Of a stretch of DNA of 48,865 nucleotides, positions 26,548-35,400 are shown piece after piece (position 1 is the stretch's first letter; each line of letters opens with the position of its first letter). Source of the stretch: Crocinitomix sp. (GTDB lineage Bacteria; Bacteroidota; Bacteroidia; Flavobacteriales_D; Crocinitomicaceae); contig WTCE01000120.1 of NCBI GenBank assembly GCA_013138735.1, positions 1 to 48,865 on the forward strand, written 5' to 3'. A program made the translations under genes and the position numbers. The notes under the pieces were generated by a model. It saw nothing but the letters and a program-made list of their open reading frames with translations, was not told where the DNA came from and did no database searches.

Positions 26548-26976
26548 ATGTCTATTTCATTTAAGTTTCCATTTTACCTTTCCGTATTATTTGTTTTATC
26601 AATTGCCAATCAAGCTATTGCACAAACGGACGCAACAGATACGGGTGATTTATTAGCTGTAGTAGAAGTTGCTGAAGTAACTGTTGATGCTGAAGAGGTA
26701 AAGGAACCAGTAACTACAACTGCAGCCACAACAAATACAATCCCTGACGCTGAATTAAACATTTTTCCCAACCCCAATCGTGGAACATTTTACATTACAG
26801 TAATCAATGAAGAATCCTACCATTCTCAGCTTTACGCAATGGACGGTCGTATGATTCAAACAATTCATCTTAAAAGCGGTTTGAACTATATTGATGTTAA
26901 TGTACCAGCAGGAATTTATTTGCTTGAAGTTGGAGAAGGAGATGTGAAGCAACAGTTTAAGATTTCTGTTAAGTAG
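26548..26976 (+). CDS. Minimal T9SS cargo: signal peptide, short linker and sorting domain (142 aa)
   Basis: ATG at 26548 with a signal peptide ending around SIANQAIAQ (residue 27). Residues 28-66 are an acidic then Thr/Ala-rich linker (TDATDTGDLLAVVEVAEVTV, then VTTTAATT), and from residue 68 the protein is a complete type A T9SS C-terminal domain (LNIFPNPNRGTFYITVINEE ... GIYLLEVGEGDVKQQFKISV). There is no folded passenger. It could be a bound surface peptide, a remnant of a larger cargo whose middle was deleted, or a protein with a role in occupying or regulating the translocon. It is flanked by about 175 and 350 bases without genes. Confidence 0.85.
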   Translation: MSISFKFPFYLSVLFVLSIANQAIAQTDATDTGDLLAVVEVAEVTVDAEEVKEPVTTTAATTNTIPDAELNIFPNPNRGTFYITVINEESYHSQLYAMDGRMIQTIHLKSGLNYIDVNVPAGIYLLEVGEGDVKQQFKISVK

Positions 26977-27325
26977 TAAGGCATTTAAAACCTTCAAGTT
27001 AACCTCGTTTTTTCTTAAATAATTCGGCATTCAAAATCGCGTAAAGATTCATGAAAAACCCTAAGAGTAACTAGGGAATTGATTGCTATTAAAAACGCAA
27101 ATATTCCTTTGCAATCAAGCATTTACAACACGCTGCGCATCAACCCCAAATATATACCGCTTTCAATAGAACAGGTATAAATACACTTATCCTAACCAGT
27201 TTTTCTAACGAACTTGGTCTCGAATTCGAATTCAATTTTACTCAACGTAGTTGTGTTACTGAGCTATAGATTATTTTATGGCTCAATACAAAAACAATTA
27301 ATCCATTAACCTAACAAAACAAATT
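26977..27325. other. Gene-free stretch before the glycosidase-like gene
   Basis: No gene is supported. It contains short inverted repeats (CCCTA...TAGGG near 27058-27075 and TTGATTGC 27079-27086 / GCAATCAA 27111-27118), which may end the upstream transcript, and an A/C-rich leader (ATTAACCTAACAAAAC) directly before the ATG at 27326. Confidence 0.5.
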
Positions 27326-28513
27326 ATGACAACAAGTTCAAGTACAAAATGGACAACAAATGGAACCCAGATCCTTAAAGATGGAAATGCGGTATTTTTA
27401 AACGGTGTATGTTATTCACCAACTCCATGCGGGGCAGCAACGTATGCTCCTGGTGTAGGAGATTGGTTTGCTACTCCATGGGATGAAATTTGGGAGAGAG
27501 ATTTTCCATTAATGAAAGCAGCAGGAATAGATAATATTAGAACCTATTTTTTCTGGGCTTGGACGCCACCAGCTGATATGACAACATGGAGAACGGTAGT
27601 TGCTGGAAAGCCAACTTTTGATCACACAGCTTTCTTGGCAGCAGCTGCGAAATACGATATTAGTGTAACGATAGGAATCGCTTTAGATGGTGGAAACATC
27701 TTTGATAATGCCGTTCCCGGTTTGGGGCAGGATTATCTTAATTTTTATAAGAGCACGGCCGTAAAATTGGCAGAATTATATGGAGACAATCCTGCTGTAA
27801 TGGGATTTTGCATTGGAAATGAGCAGAATAATCCAAGCCGTATAGTCACATCTGACTTTTGGGACGATCTTTCTAACATTGCCGGAGGAGTTAAAGCGAC
27901 AGCTCCAGACAAACTAGTCATGTTGGCCATGCAAAATGAAGATGGAATGTATGAGGCAACTGTTGGGACTAGTAATCCAGGTTCTCCTTTTTCTGGTAAA
28001 AGTGTTCCTGAGGTATATTCAGACATTTTTGATGTATGGGGTGTAAATATTTATAGTGGTATGAGTGGTTCATTGGCTGATTATAATACCTATGTCGTAA
28101 ACTCGGGCTATAGTTTGCCACTTATCGTAAGTGAATGGGGAATTCCTGCTGCGAATACTTCAGGAGAATTAACTCCTGCTGAATTTGCTGCTGCCATTAC
28201 CAATACAATGAATCCAAGAGGCGCAGATATGAAAGCAAATGTGAGTTTCGTTGCAGGAGCACAATATTTTGAATGGACAGACGAATGGTGGAAAGGCAAC
28301 GGTGGAGCGACACCTGCTGTACATACTAATCCTACAAATAATCAATGGACTGAAGAATGGTGGGGTTTAAATAGTATTGCACCAAACGGAAGAACTGCGG
28401 CGGATGGGCCATGGGATGTTGCTAAAAAGAAACCTTATCCAGCAGATACAATAACGGCACGACCTACTTTGGCGGCTTTAACTGCGCTATATTCAGGGAT
28501 CACTCCTTCTTAA
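27326..28513 (+). CDS. Glycoside-hydrolase-like TIM-barrel protein (395 aa)
   Basis: Features of a retaining clan GH-A TIM barrel: VFLNGVCYSPTPCG near residue 25, DNIRTYFFWAW near 71, GFCIGNEQNN near 160 with the acid/base Glu following Asn, and LIVSEWGIP near 270 with a candidate nucleophile Glu. The pattern resembles GH72/GH5/GH2-type barrels acting on beta-glucans, but the family cannot be fixed by eye. The protein starts at ATG 27326 and has no signal peptide, unusual for a polysaccharide hydrolase in this phylum; it is either cytoplasmic or uses another route. It stands alone and has its own terminator, with no polysaccharide-utilisation genes next to it. Confidence 0.75.
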   Translation: MTTSSSTKWTTNGTQILKDGNAVFLNGVCYSPTPCGAATYAPGVGDWFATPWDEIWERDFPLMKAAGIDNIRTYFFWAWTPPADMTTWRTVVAGKPTFDHTAFLAAAAKYDISVTIGIALDGGNIFDNAVPGLGQDYLNFYKSTAVKLAELYGDNPAVMGFCIGNEQNNPSRIVTSDFWDDLSNIAGGVKATAPDKLVMLAMQNEDGMYEATVGTSNPGSPFSGKSVPEVYSDIFDVWGVNIYSGMSGSLADYNTYVVNSGYSLPLIVSEWGIPAANTSGELTPAEFAAAITNTMNPRGADMKANVSFVAGAQYFEWTDEWWKGNGGATPAVHTNPTNNQWTEEWWGLNSIAPNGRTAADGPWDVAKKKPYPADTITARPTLAALTALYSGITPS

Positions 28514-28542
28514 GATAAGTCGATATCAATCAATTTGAATTG

Positions 28543-28580
28543 GCGCTCGTGACCTTTATTAAGGTTACGGGCGCTTTTAT
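28543..28580 (+). terminator. Rho-independent terminator of the glycosidase-like gene
   Basis: GCGCTCGTGACCTT pairs with AAGGTTACGGGCGC (with G-T wobbles) around TATT, followed by a TTTTATTTTATTT tail. Confidence 0.85.
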
Positions 28581-28720
28581 TTTATTTATTTGAGGCTAGG
28601 GTTCATGAAAATTCATTAATCTCAGGAATTCCCTTCAGGAAAATCAGGTTATTAGATTATAGCATCCATACAATTATACCTATTTTAGAAATAGGTAGTC
28701 AATTGATCATGAATATCTGA

Positions 28721-29792
28721 GGTAAATTCAACTAGCTAATGCAAGTTTTTCATTTTCTAATTCAAACATAGTAAAAAAGACCTTTTCCGGGGTTTGATAT
28801 TTCAATTTTTTTCGAGGTCTTTTGTTTAACAAATCCATTATCTGGATATTTTGACTCTGCTTAATACAATCTAATTCCATTTGTTTAGGGTAAAACTGTC
28901 TGATTAATTTGTTGATGTACTCGTTTAAACCTCTTTCATACGAGGCATATGGATTACAAAAAAACACATCTGTATTGAGTTGTTTAGCAGTAAGTTTGTG
29001 TAAGGAAAATTCTTTTCCATTGTCATTGGTTATAGTCTTCACGATTGATTTGTAAGGCATTAATGCTGAAACAATAGCTTTTTGAACTTCTGGAGCTCTT
29101 TTAGATGTTAAGGTCTGTATTATTGTATAGCTGGTCATTCTATCTACAATTGTTAATTGAGCCCCCTTGTGTCCTTTACCTATAATCAAGTCAATTTCAA
29201 AATCTCCAATTCTTGACTTCTCTTCAACCACATTAGGACGTTGCTCTATGGGAACTCTATCAGGAATCTGTCCTCTTGAACTAGAACTTCCATATTTCTT
29301 TTTATACCGTTTTTGATGTCGTAAATAACTGTAAAGGCTCCCTCCAAAAGCTTTATCTTCTTTTATATATTGATAGATTCTAGTATGAGAAACCATCAAT
29401 ATCGAGTTGGTTTTACACCAACCCACTATTTGTTCTGGAGACCAAAACAATACCAACCTAGAAACGATTATGCGAGCCATAGCGTCCGTTAATTGAGTTT
29501 TCATATGCTGGTCTCGTTTTCTTTCTGAGGCAAGAATTTGAGCGTATTTAGCATTGTAAACACGTTTTTTACTGTTCCGCTTAAGCTCACGATAAAAAGT
29601 GGATTCTGGAATCTTTAAAGCAGACCAAATGTCTTTTTTCTTGACCTTTGCTTTTAGCATTACCTCAATACTATATCTTTGGGTAAAAGTTAAATGTTTG
29701 TTTCTCATAAATACAAATTTTAGCTTTTCCCTTGGTTTTACAATCAAGGGATTTTTTTTTAACTAAAACTTGCATTAGCATTTTAATCTAGG
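28721..29792 (-). mobile_element. IS30-family insertion sequence, complete (about 1,072 bp)
   Basis: The element has imperfect terminal inverted repeats: GCTAATGCAAGTTTT near the left end is matched in inverse by AAAACTTGCATTAGC near the right end (29767-29780), with weaker pairing out to the ends. It is flanked by TGA on both sides (28718-28720 and 29793-29795), consistent with the 2-3-bp target duplications of IS30. It contains one transposase gene filling almost the whole element. An identical 86-bp stretch of its left end recurs at 48780-48865, so it is present in at least two copies and was recently mobile. Confidence 0.85.
28728..29708 (-). CDS. IS30-family DDE transposase (326 aa)
   Basis: ATG at 29708 (MRNKHLTFTQRYSIEVML) begins an N-terminal helix-turn-helix (KKDIWSALKIPESTFYREL) that binds the IS ends. 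The RNase-H-like catalytic core follows: first Asp in IGDFEIDLIIG, second in TITNDNGKEF and the Glu in YERGLNEYIN, the DDE triad of IS30 transposases; the C-terminal NKRPRKKLKYQTPEKVF signature is typical. Length is normal for IS30 (about 320-380 aa) and there is no frameshift, so it is probably active. A TTG at 29747 would add 13 residues and was not used. Confidence 0.93.
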   Translation of the reverse strand: MRNKHLTFTQRYSIEVMLKAKVKKKDIWSALKIPESTFYRELKRNSKKRVYNAKYAQILASERKRDQHMKTQLTDAMARIIVSRLVLFWSPEQIVGWCKTNSILMVSHTRIYQYIKEDKAFGGSLYSYLRHQKRYKKKYGSSSSRGQIPDRVPIEQRPNVVEEKSRIGDFEIDLIIGKGHKGAQLTIVDRMTSYTIIQTLTSKRAPEVQKAIVSALMPYKSIVKTITNDNGKEFSLHKLTAKQLNTDVFFCNPYASYERGLNEYINKLIRQFYPKQMELDCIKQSQNIQIMDLLNKRPRKKLKYQTPEKVFFTMFELENEKLALAS

Positions 29793-29849
29793 TGATAAAT
29801 TATTTAACTTGAAAATCGATCCTTTGTTCAATAGCTTAAAACCTAAATT

Positions 29850-30792
29850 ATGCTTAAAAAATTATTTTTATTAACCTTATTAGGATCGTTCCTAATCGGA
29901 TGCGCAAACTTGACAGAGAGTCAACTCAAAGCAGTGAATGATTACAGTGAAGCAACCGATAAATATTCAGATTATCCGTCTGCAGTTGTTAAAGGGTATA
30001 TTGATATTCAACATGAAATTGTCGTTTTAAGATCCGCTCTAAAATCAGATCCTGAAACTGCAGCCGACTTTCTTTATTCGAACATAGAAGAAAAACGGCA
30101 ATCCGAAAAAAAATGCAGAAAAATTGGAAGCTAGCTTTAAACTCATTAAAGCTTATGCAAAAAATTTAGGTGTTTTGGCAAGTACCGATTATACCGAAAA
30201 GCTGAATGAAAATGCAGATCTTATTGGCAGCAGTTTGGATACATTGGTGGTAAGATACAATGCCTTTGGTGAAAATAAAATCTCAGTTGGTATAGGGAAA
30301 TTCGCGCAAGAGGGAATAAAATTTTTAGGAGAAAAAAGAATCAGTAGCAAACGAGCAGAAGCTTTAAGGAAATACATTACCGCAGGAGAAGAGTTAATTC
30401 AAAATGTTTGTAAAACATCTAAAACTTTTTTCGAAGAAAAAGTGGCTGTTGAATGGATAGGTACATTGAATGATGAAGTTAAAAGTTTGCATGAAGGATT
30501 AAGATCTGAATTAAAGGAAGTAGAATCAAAAAATATTTTAGAATTTATTGAAGTAGACGAAAGAATCGCGGCCTTATATGATCAAATATTTTTGATTACG
30601 AACCTGAATGATGCCCTTATCAAATCAATCGACAATCTAAGTAAGGCACATAGCAAATTGAGCGAGAATATTCAAGAGAAAACAAAGTTAGAGGATGTGA
30701 TTTCCGAATTGGCAACATTCATGTCAAACGTCTCCGAATTGGCTGATTTGCATGAGAAATTAAAAGTAGAAACCCGATCAAATGCAAAATAA
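29850..30792 (+). pseudogene. Helical lipoprotein gene split by a frameshift in an A8 tract
   Basis: ATG 29850 begins a lipoprotein signal with lipobox LIGC (Cys 18). The frame runs to a stop at 30132-30134, shortly after an A8 run at 30106-30113. With one A fewer it reads smoothly from EEKRQSEKNAEKLEASFKLI into the following frame, which runs to 30792. The rejoined protein would be about 313 aa, almost entirely alpha-helical with heptad-like stretches (KLSENIQEKTKLEDVISELA). Without the shift, translation of the second part would need a TTG start and would lack a signal. An indel in the genome, a sequencing error, or programmed/transcriptional slippage are all possible. I do not recognise the family; long helical lipoproteins can be adhesins or components of helical pore-forming systems, but nothing here proves it. 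Confidence 0.7.
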
Positions 30793-30793
30793 G

Positions 30794-31135
30794 ATGAATA
30801 CAGAAAAATTAAACGCCATAAAAGAAATTAAAGCAGCTATTTCTGAAATAGAATTGGATCTAAGCAATTATGAGCGATTTTCAGATGAAAGAACGATCTT
30901 AGAAAAAGCACTTGGAGACTTGGAAGTATTGGTATGGAAGATGGTCAATCAAGATTTAAAGGGAATGACTACAGAATTATCTCAATACAACAAAAAACTC
31001 AAGCAGCTTTCGGTCGATATAAAAGAAACGGATAAAAGTTTAAAAAAAATTGGTGAACGCATTGCACAGATTGCTAAAATTACCGCAGCATTGGTAAAAA
31101 TGGTTGAAACAGCAATTAAGGCAGGGTTGATGTGA
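30794..31135 (+). CDS. Small helical coiled-coil protein (113 aa)
   Basis: Begins at ATG 30794, one base after the stop of the upstream lipoprotein frame; an ATG at 30782 overlaps that frame by 11 bases and would add four residues. The protein is wholly helical with heptad patterns (IKEIKAAISEIELDL, MTTELSQYNKKLKQLSVDI) and ends in an amphipathic, fairly hydrophobic helix (IAQIAKITAALVKMVETAI). No signal peptide. The tight coupling suggests it works with the lipoprotein. No family recognised. Confidence 0.65.
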   Translation: MNTEKLNAIKEIKAAISEIELDLSNYERFSDERTILEKALGDLEVLVWKMVNQDLKGMTTELSQYNKKLKQLSVDIKETDKSLKKIGERIAQIAKITAALVKMVETAIKAGLM

Positions 31136-31219
31136 CGAGGCTTTTACTACATTCAATATAAATTATTTTTTTTGTGAATAAACCAGACAATATTTAACAA
31201 AATAATAGGTTAAATATTT

Positions 31220-31381
31220 ATGCCAATTGCCAAGTTTGAAATGGGAGTTGGACGTATTGCATCCATCAAGATCCATTTTAATAATAATTCCGAAGGAAAT
31301 AAATTGACCTATCATTGGAATTTCGGTGATGGTAAGGAAAGTACTAAGCGAAATCCGAGCCGAAACCCAAATTATTCTTAG
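31220..31381 (+). CDS. Short frame encoding a truncated PKD domain (53 aa)
   Basis: ATG 31220 to TAG 31379-31381. The sequence contains IHFNNNSEGNKLTYHWNFGD followed by GKESTKRNPS, the core of a PKD domain (the WxFGDGxxS motif followed by NP). A full PKD domain has about 80 residues and ends with a GxYxVxL strand, missing here. There is no signal peptide. It is either a remnant of a larger surface protein or a tiny cytosolic PKD-like protein. It lies between the helical protein and the AbiV-like gene, 24 bases before the latter. Confidence 0.55.
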   Translation: MPIAKFEMGVGRIASIKIHFNNNSEGNKLTYHWNFGDGKESTKRNPSRNPNYS

Positions 31382-31405
31382 TATTTAATTCAGATACTTT
31401 TTTTT

Positions 31406-32224
31406 ATGGAAAAAAGAAAAACCAACTTTATGAACCTCCCGAATGCAGAGTGCATCCCGGCGGCAATAAAAATACTTGAAAACTCAGATAGTTTATTTAA
31501 AGGCGCAAAAGCCTTGGCGGAAGCTAATTTATTTGGTCATGCAACCTCCACATTAATATTATCAATGGAGGAAAGTATGAAGGCCGTAATTTTGTTTTTT
31601 GACGGGAATGGCTTCGAATTTCGAAAACGAGTCAAGGGAATTAATAATCTCTTTGTTAACCATAAACTGAGATATCCATTGGCATTATTGCTTTCTGGAA
31701 TGAATATTTTTCAAGACGATCTTGAAGAGTTCGTATTGTCTATTAAAAAGGAACCTGGTGTAATCAAAGAGTTTAATAAAAATAAAAATGATAAAAAATG
31801 GGAGAATTTGCTCAACGTTTATGCTTTGAAAAAAATGAACCAATTAATTGAAGAAATTAAGTGGTTTTTAAATGCAGAGTATCTGAGGCAGGATGGTATT
31901 TACGTAGATTATGATGGTACAATTAAAACACCTTTAGATATCCCTAAAGAAGAATTCGATAAAGTTTATATACGTGTTGCACGAATGCGTGTTTTTTTAG
32001 TCGGATTTTTGAATTCATTAGATCAGTATAACAAAGATTTTGATGAAGAATTATTGAAAGCGTTTCATGACAATAAAAAACGATTAATCAAAGAGAAGGT
32101 GTATTCGAATATTGGAGATCTGATATCTAAATACGCAACGCGAGGTTCAAAACCCTTAGAAGTACTATTGTATAAGGTAGTTGATTTTCAAGCTGAAGTT
32201 CTAGGGTTTCTTGAGGAGGAATAA
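31406..32224 (+). CDS. AbiV-family abortive infection protein (HEPN-like, 272 aa)
   Basis: The N-terminal half follows the AbiV pattern: LFKGAKALAEANLFGHATST, then LILSMEESMKAVIL (helix with the Glu-Glu-x-x-Lys signature) and NNLFVNHKLRYPLALLL. AbiV proteins are HEPN-type helical proteins; the lactococcal AbiV blocks phage late gene expression after binding a phage protein. The R/K/H residues expected for HEPN RNase activity are not clearly arranged as RxxxxH, so nuclease action is not proven. The C-terminal half is helical with LISKYATRGSKPLEVLL. ATG 31406 starts 24 bases after a PKD-like mini-frame and about 1.6 kb from an IS30 element, a typical setting for a mobile defence gene. Confidence is moderate to good for family, low for mechanism. 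Confidence 0.7.
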   Translation: MEKRKTNFMNLPNAECIPAAIKILENSDSLFKGAKALAEANLFGHATSTLILSMEESMKAVILFFDGNGFEFRKRVKGINNLFVNHKLRYPLALLLSGMNIFQDDLEEFVLSIKKEPGVIKEFNKNKNDKKWENLLNVYALKKMNQLIEEIKWFLNAEYLRQDGIYVDYDGTIKTPLDIPKEEFDKVYIRVARMRVFLVGFLNSLDQYNKDFDEELLKAFHDNKKRLIKEKVYSNIGDLISKYATRGSKPLEVLLYKVVDFQAEVLGFLEEE

Positions 32225-32449
32225 TGTTTGTATTTAATAAGTTCCATGCGTACCTTGTGGTTTAGCAACTTTGTAGAAAGGGATGTGCATAGAAGTTTGA
32301 AGTATCGAGCGAAGAACGGAAAAGATAGAGTTATAACGTATGTTATTTTGCTTATAATCATTGCATCCCATCTTATTTAAATTCAATTCGCTCAAAAATG
32401 ATTAAATTCGATTGTTAAATCAATCAGGATTAATTTCTGTTCATATAAA

Positions 32450-35400
32450 ATGCCGCTACAGCCAAAAATAAAGAAAAGTCATTTACTTTTTTTGCTCCTC
32501 AATTTTTTATTGATTAATGCGAATGGGCAATTTGGTGTGGAGAATAATTTAACTGAAAAATTTGATGGTTCCATTAGCATTCATTCTTCGGACTTGGATG
32601 GAGATGGAGACCTGGATGTTATAATTTCATCTTGGACGCTAAATGTAATTGTATGGTTTGAAAATATTGGCGATAATCAATTTTCAAAAAAGAAATTAAT
32701 TACATCTGATGTCATTCTACCAAATTCGGTGTTTACTGCTGATTTGGACGGAGATGGAGATGAAGATGTATTATCTGCTTCTAGGGGTGATCATAAAATT
32801 GCCTGGTATGAAAATCTAGGAGATGGATTTTTTGGTACGCAATCAATTATTGCAGATTCGGCTCTAATTGCAGTCTCCGTAAATGCTGCAGATTTTGACG
32901 GTGATGGAGATATTGATGTAGTGTCAGCATCAAGATATGATTCAAAAATTGCCTGGTATGAAAATATTGGAGGAGGAGAATTCGAAGACGAAGTTATAAT
33001 CAGTACTGACGCAATTGCAGCGGAAGATGTGTCGATTGCTGATTTAGATATGGATGGTGATTTAGACGTTTTATCCGCTTCATTCAATGACGATAAAATT
33101 GCCTGGTATGAAAATGAGGCAGGAATCTTTAGTGATGAAATCGTTATTTCTGTTGACGCAGAAGGAGCGTCAGAAGTTGAATCTGCAGACTTGGATGGTG
33201 ATGGAGATCTAGATGTGATATCTGTTTCTAAATATGACAATAAACTTGCATGGTATGAAAATATTGGTGGTGGCCTATTTACGTCAGAAATACTTATTTC
33301 AGATGGTTTAACTGATGTCAATTCAGTAAGCACTCAAGATATTGATGGAGACGGAGATATTGATATACTCACGCAAAAATTAACGCAATTAGTTTGGTTT
33401 GAAAATATAGGTGGGGGAACATTTGGAGAAGCAATAGTCATTTCTGATTTAGTCAATAACATAGATTTTGTTCAATTGAGTGATTTAAATGGTGATGGAA
33501 ACATTGATGTTTTGGCAGTGGCAAGACTAGAAAATAAGGCTTTTTGGCACGAAAATTTGGGTGCTGGAATTTTTGGAATTCAGAGAGATTTTAGTCCCAC
33601 TGCAGCTGGTGTAACTTCTGTTACAGCGGCTGATCTAGATAATGATGGGGATGTAGACGCAATAACAGCATCTCCGGCAGATACCAAATTATCATGGTAC
33701 GAAAACTTAGGGAATAATGAGTTTGGCGTACAAATAATCATATCCAATGTTAGTGAGGTGGCGTCAGTAGATGCAACTGATATAGACAACGACGGTGATA
33801 TAGATTTAGTTACGGCATCTCAAAGTGACGACAGAATTGCTTGGTATGAAAATCTTGGTGATGGTTCGTTTGGTCTTCAAATTATCATTTCAGAAGCTGC
33901 AGATGGTGCGCGGTTTGTTTTTTGTGCAGATTTGAATAATGATGGGAATATTGATGTTTTGTCTTCTTCAAGTGTTGATGATAAAATAGCTTGGTATGAA
34001 AACCTAGGTGATGGAAGTTTTGGCAGTCAGGTAGTAATCAGTTTAGAATGTATAGATCCTTTTGGAATTTTCGCAAAAGACTTGGACAATGACGGGGATA
34101 TTGATGTAATGGTATCTTCTCAGACAGACGATAAAGTGTCATGGTTTGAAAACTTAGGAGATGGCGTTTTTGGTCCACGAATTATTCTTTCAGATGTGGC
34201 TAATAATACACTGTCGGTTTATGCTTCTGACCTAGATAATGACGGAGATAATGATGTTTTGGCAACATCTTGGAATGACGGAAAACTAGCTTGGTTTGAA
34301 AACCTAGGTGCTGGAGTTTTTGAATCAGAAAAACTAATTGTGCCAAATTTATTTGGTGCAAGTGCAGTAAAGACTGATGATATAGATGGTGATGGCGACG
34401 AAGATATTTTTGTAACATATGGCGGTTTTACAAAGAGTTTATATTGGATTGAAAATTTAGGAGAAGGTAACTTTTTGGATCGGGCTCTAATTGGTACCTC
34501 ATTGGATGATCCATTTAGCATTTACGTTGCCGACATAGATAATGACCTAGATAATGATGTATTCGCGATAAGCCGCAGTGACGATAAACTTGTTTGGTAT
34601 GAAAACAATCTTGTACATCCGCGGCAGGTCAGTGGTGATTTTTTTCTCGATTTAAATGAAAATGGCATAAAAGATTCTAGTGAATTGTTTTTTGTCAATG
34701 CCAATATTAGTTCAAGCCCTGCTAATGAATTTGCCTTTAAATACGACGACGGCCATTATTTTATGAATTTTGGAAGTGAACTTGATGTAGAATATGAGGT
34801 TTCCCCAATAGATCATGCATTATGGGGCATTACTTCCGATTCCTTGTCGTATCATGTCCTTGTGGATGATGCTTATATTTCAGTAGATAGTTTAGACTTT
34901 GGATTTGCTCCCAACATGTTGGTAGACAGTATAAATTGTCAACTTACAGGAGCGTTTCCAAGATGCAATACACTAGTTAACTATTGGATTGATTATATCA
35001 ATGAGGGAACTACTTTCCCCGGTGGAATTATCAAACTAGAATTGGATGATGATATTCTGTTTTTTGATGCCGAAGTTGCACCGGATTCAATTATTGGTCA
35101 AAACGTTTTTTGGCATTACGACAGCTTGTTTTACTTTTCCAATGGAGGAATTAATCTTCAAGTGGAAATGCCCGATTTTTTAAGTATGGGAGATACCTTA
35201 ACTTCTGTACTTGCTGTCCAGGTTGATTCTATGGATGTTACGCTTTTTGAGACATTTGACACTTTAGCGCAAATTTTGAGATGTGCCTATGATCCAAACG
35301 ATAAAATAGCTAACCCCGAAGGAGTAGATAGTTTAGGATTTATTCCGCCTTCAGTTGAACAAATTGAGTATACAATTCGCTTTCAAAATACAGGGACAGA

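Noticed and set aside
30124-30792. Independent gene starting at TTG 30124
   Set aside because: Its first residues continue the helical sequence of the upstream lipoprotein in the shifted frame, so a split single gene explains it better.
32791-33333. Reverse-strand frame of 180 codons inside the FG-GAP gene
   Set aside because: It is a Ser/Pro-rich shadow produced by the repetitive GAT-rich coding of the forward DGDGD repeats; no start signal or homology.
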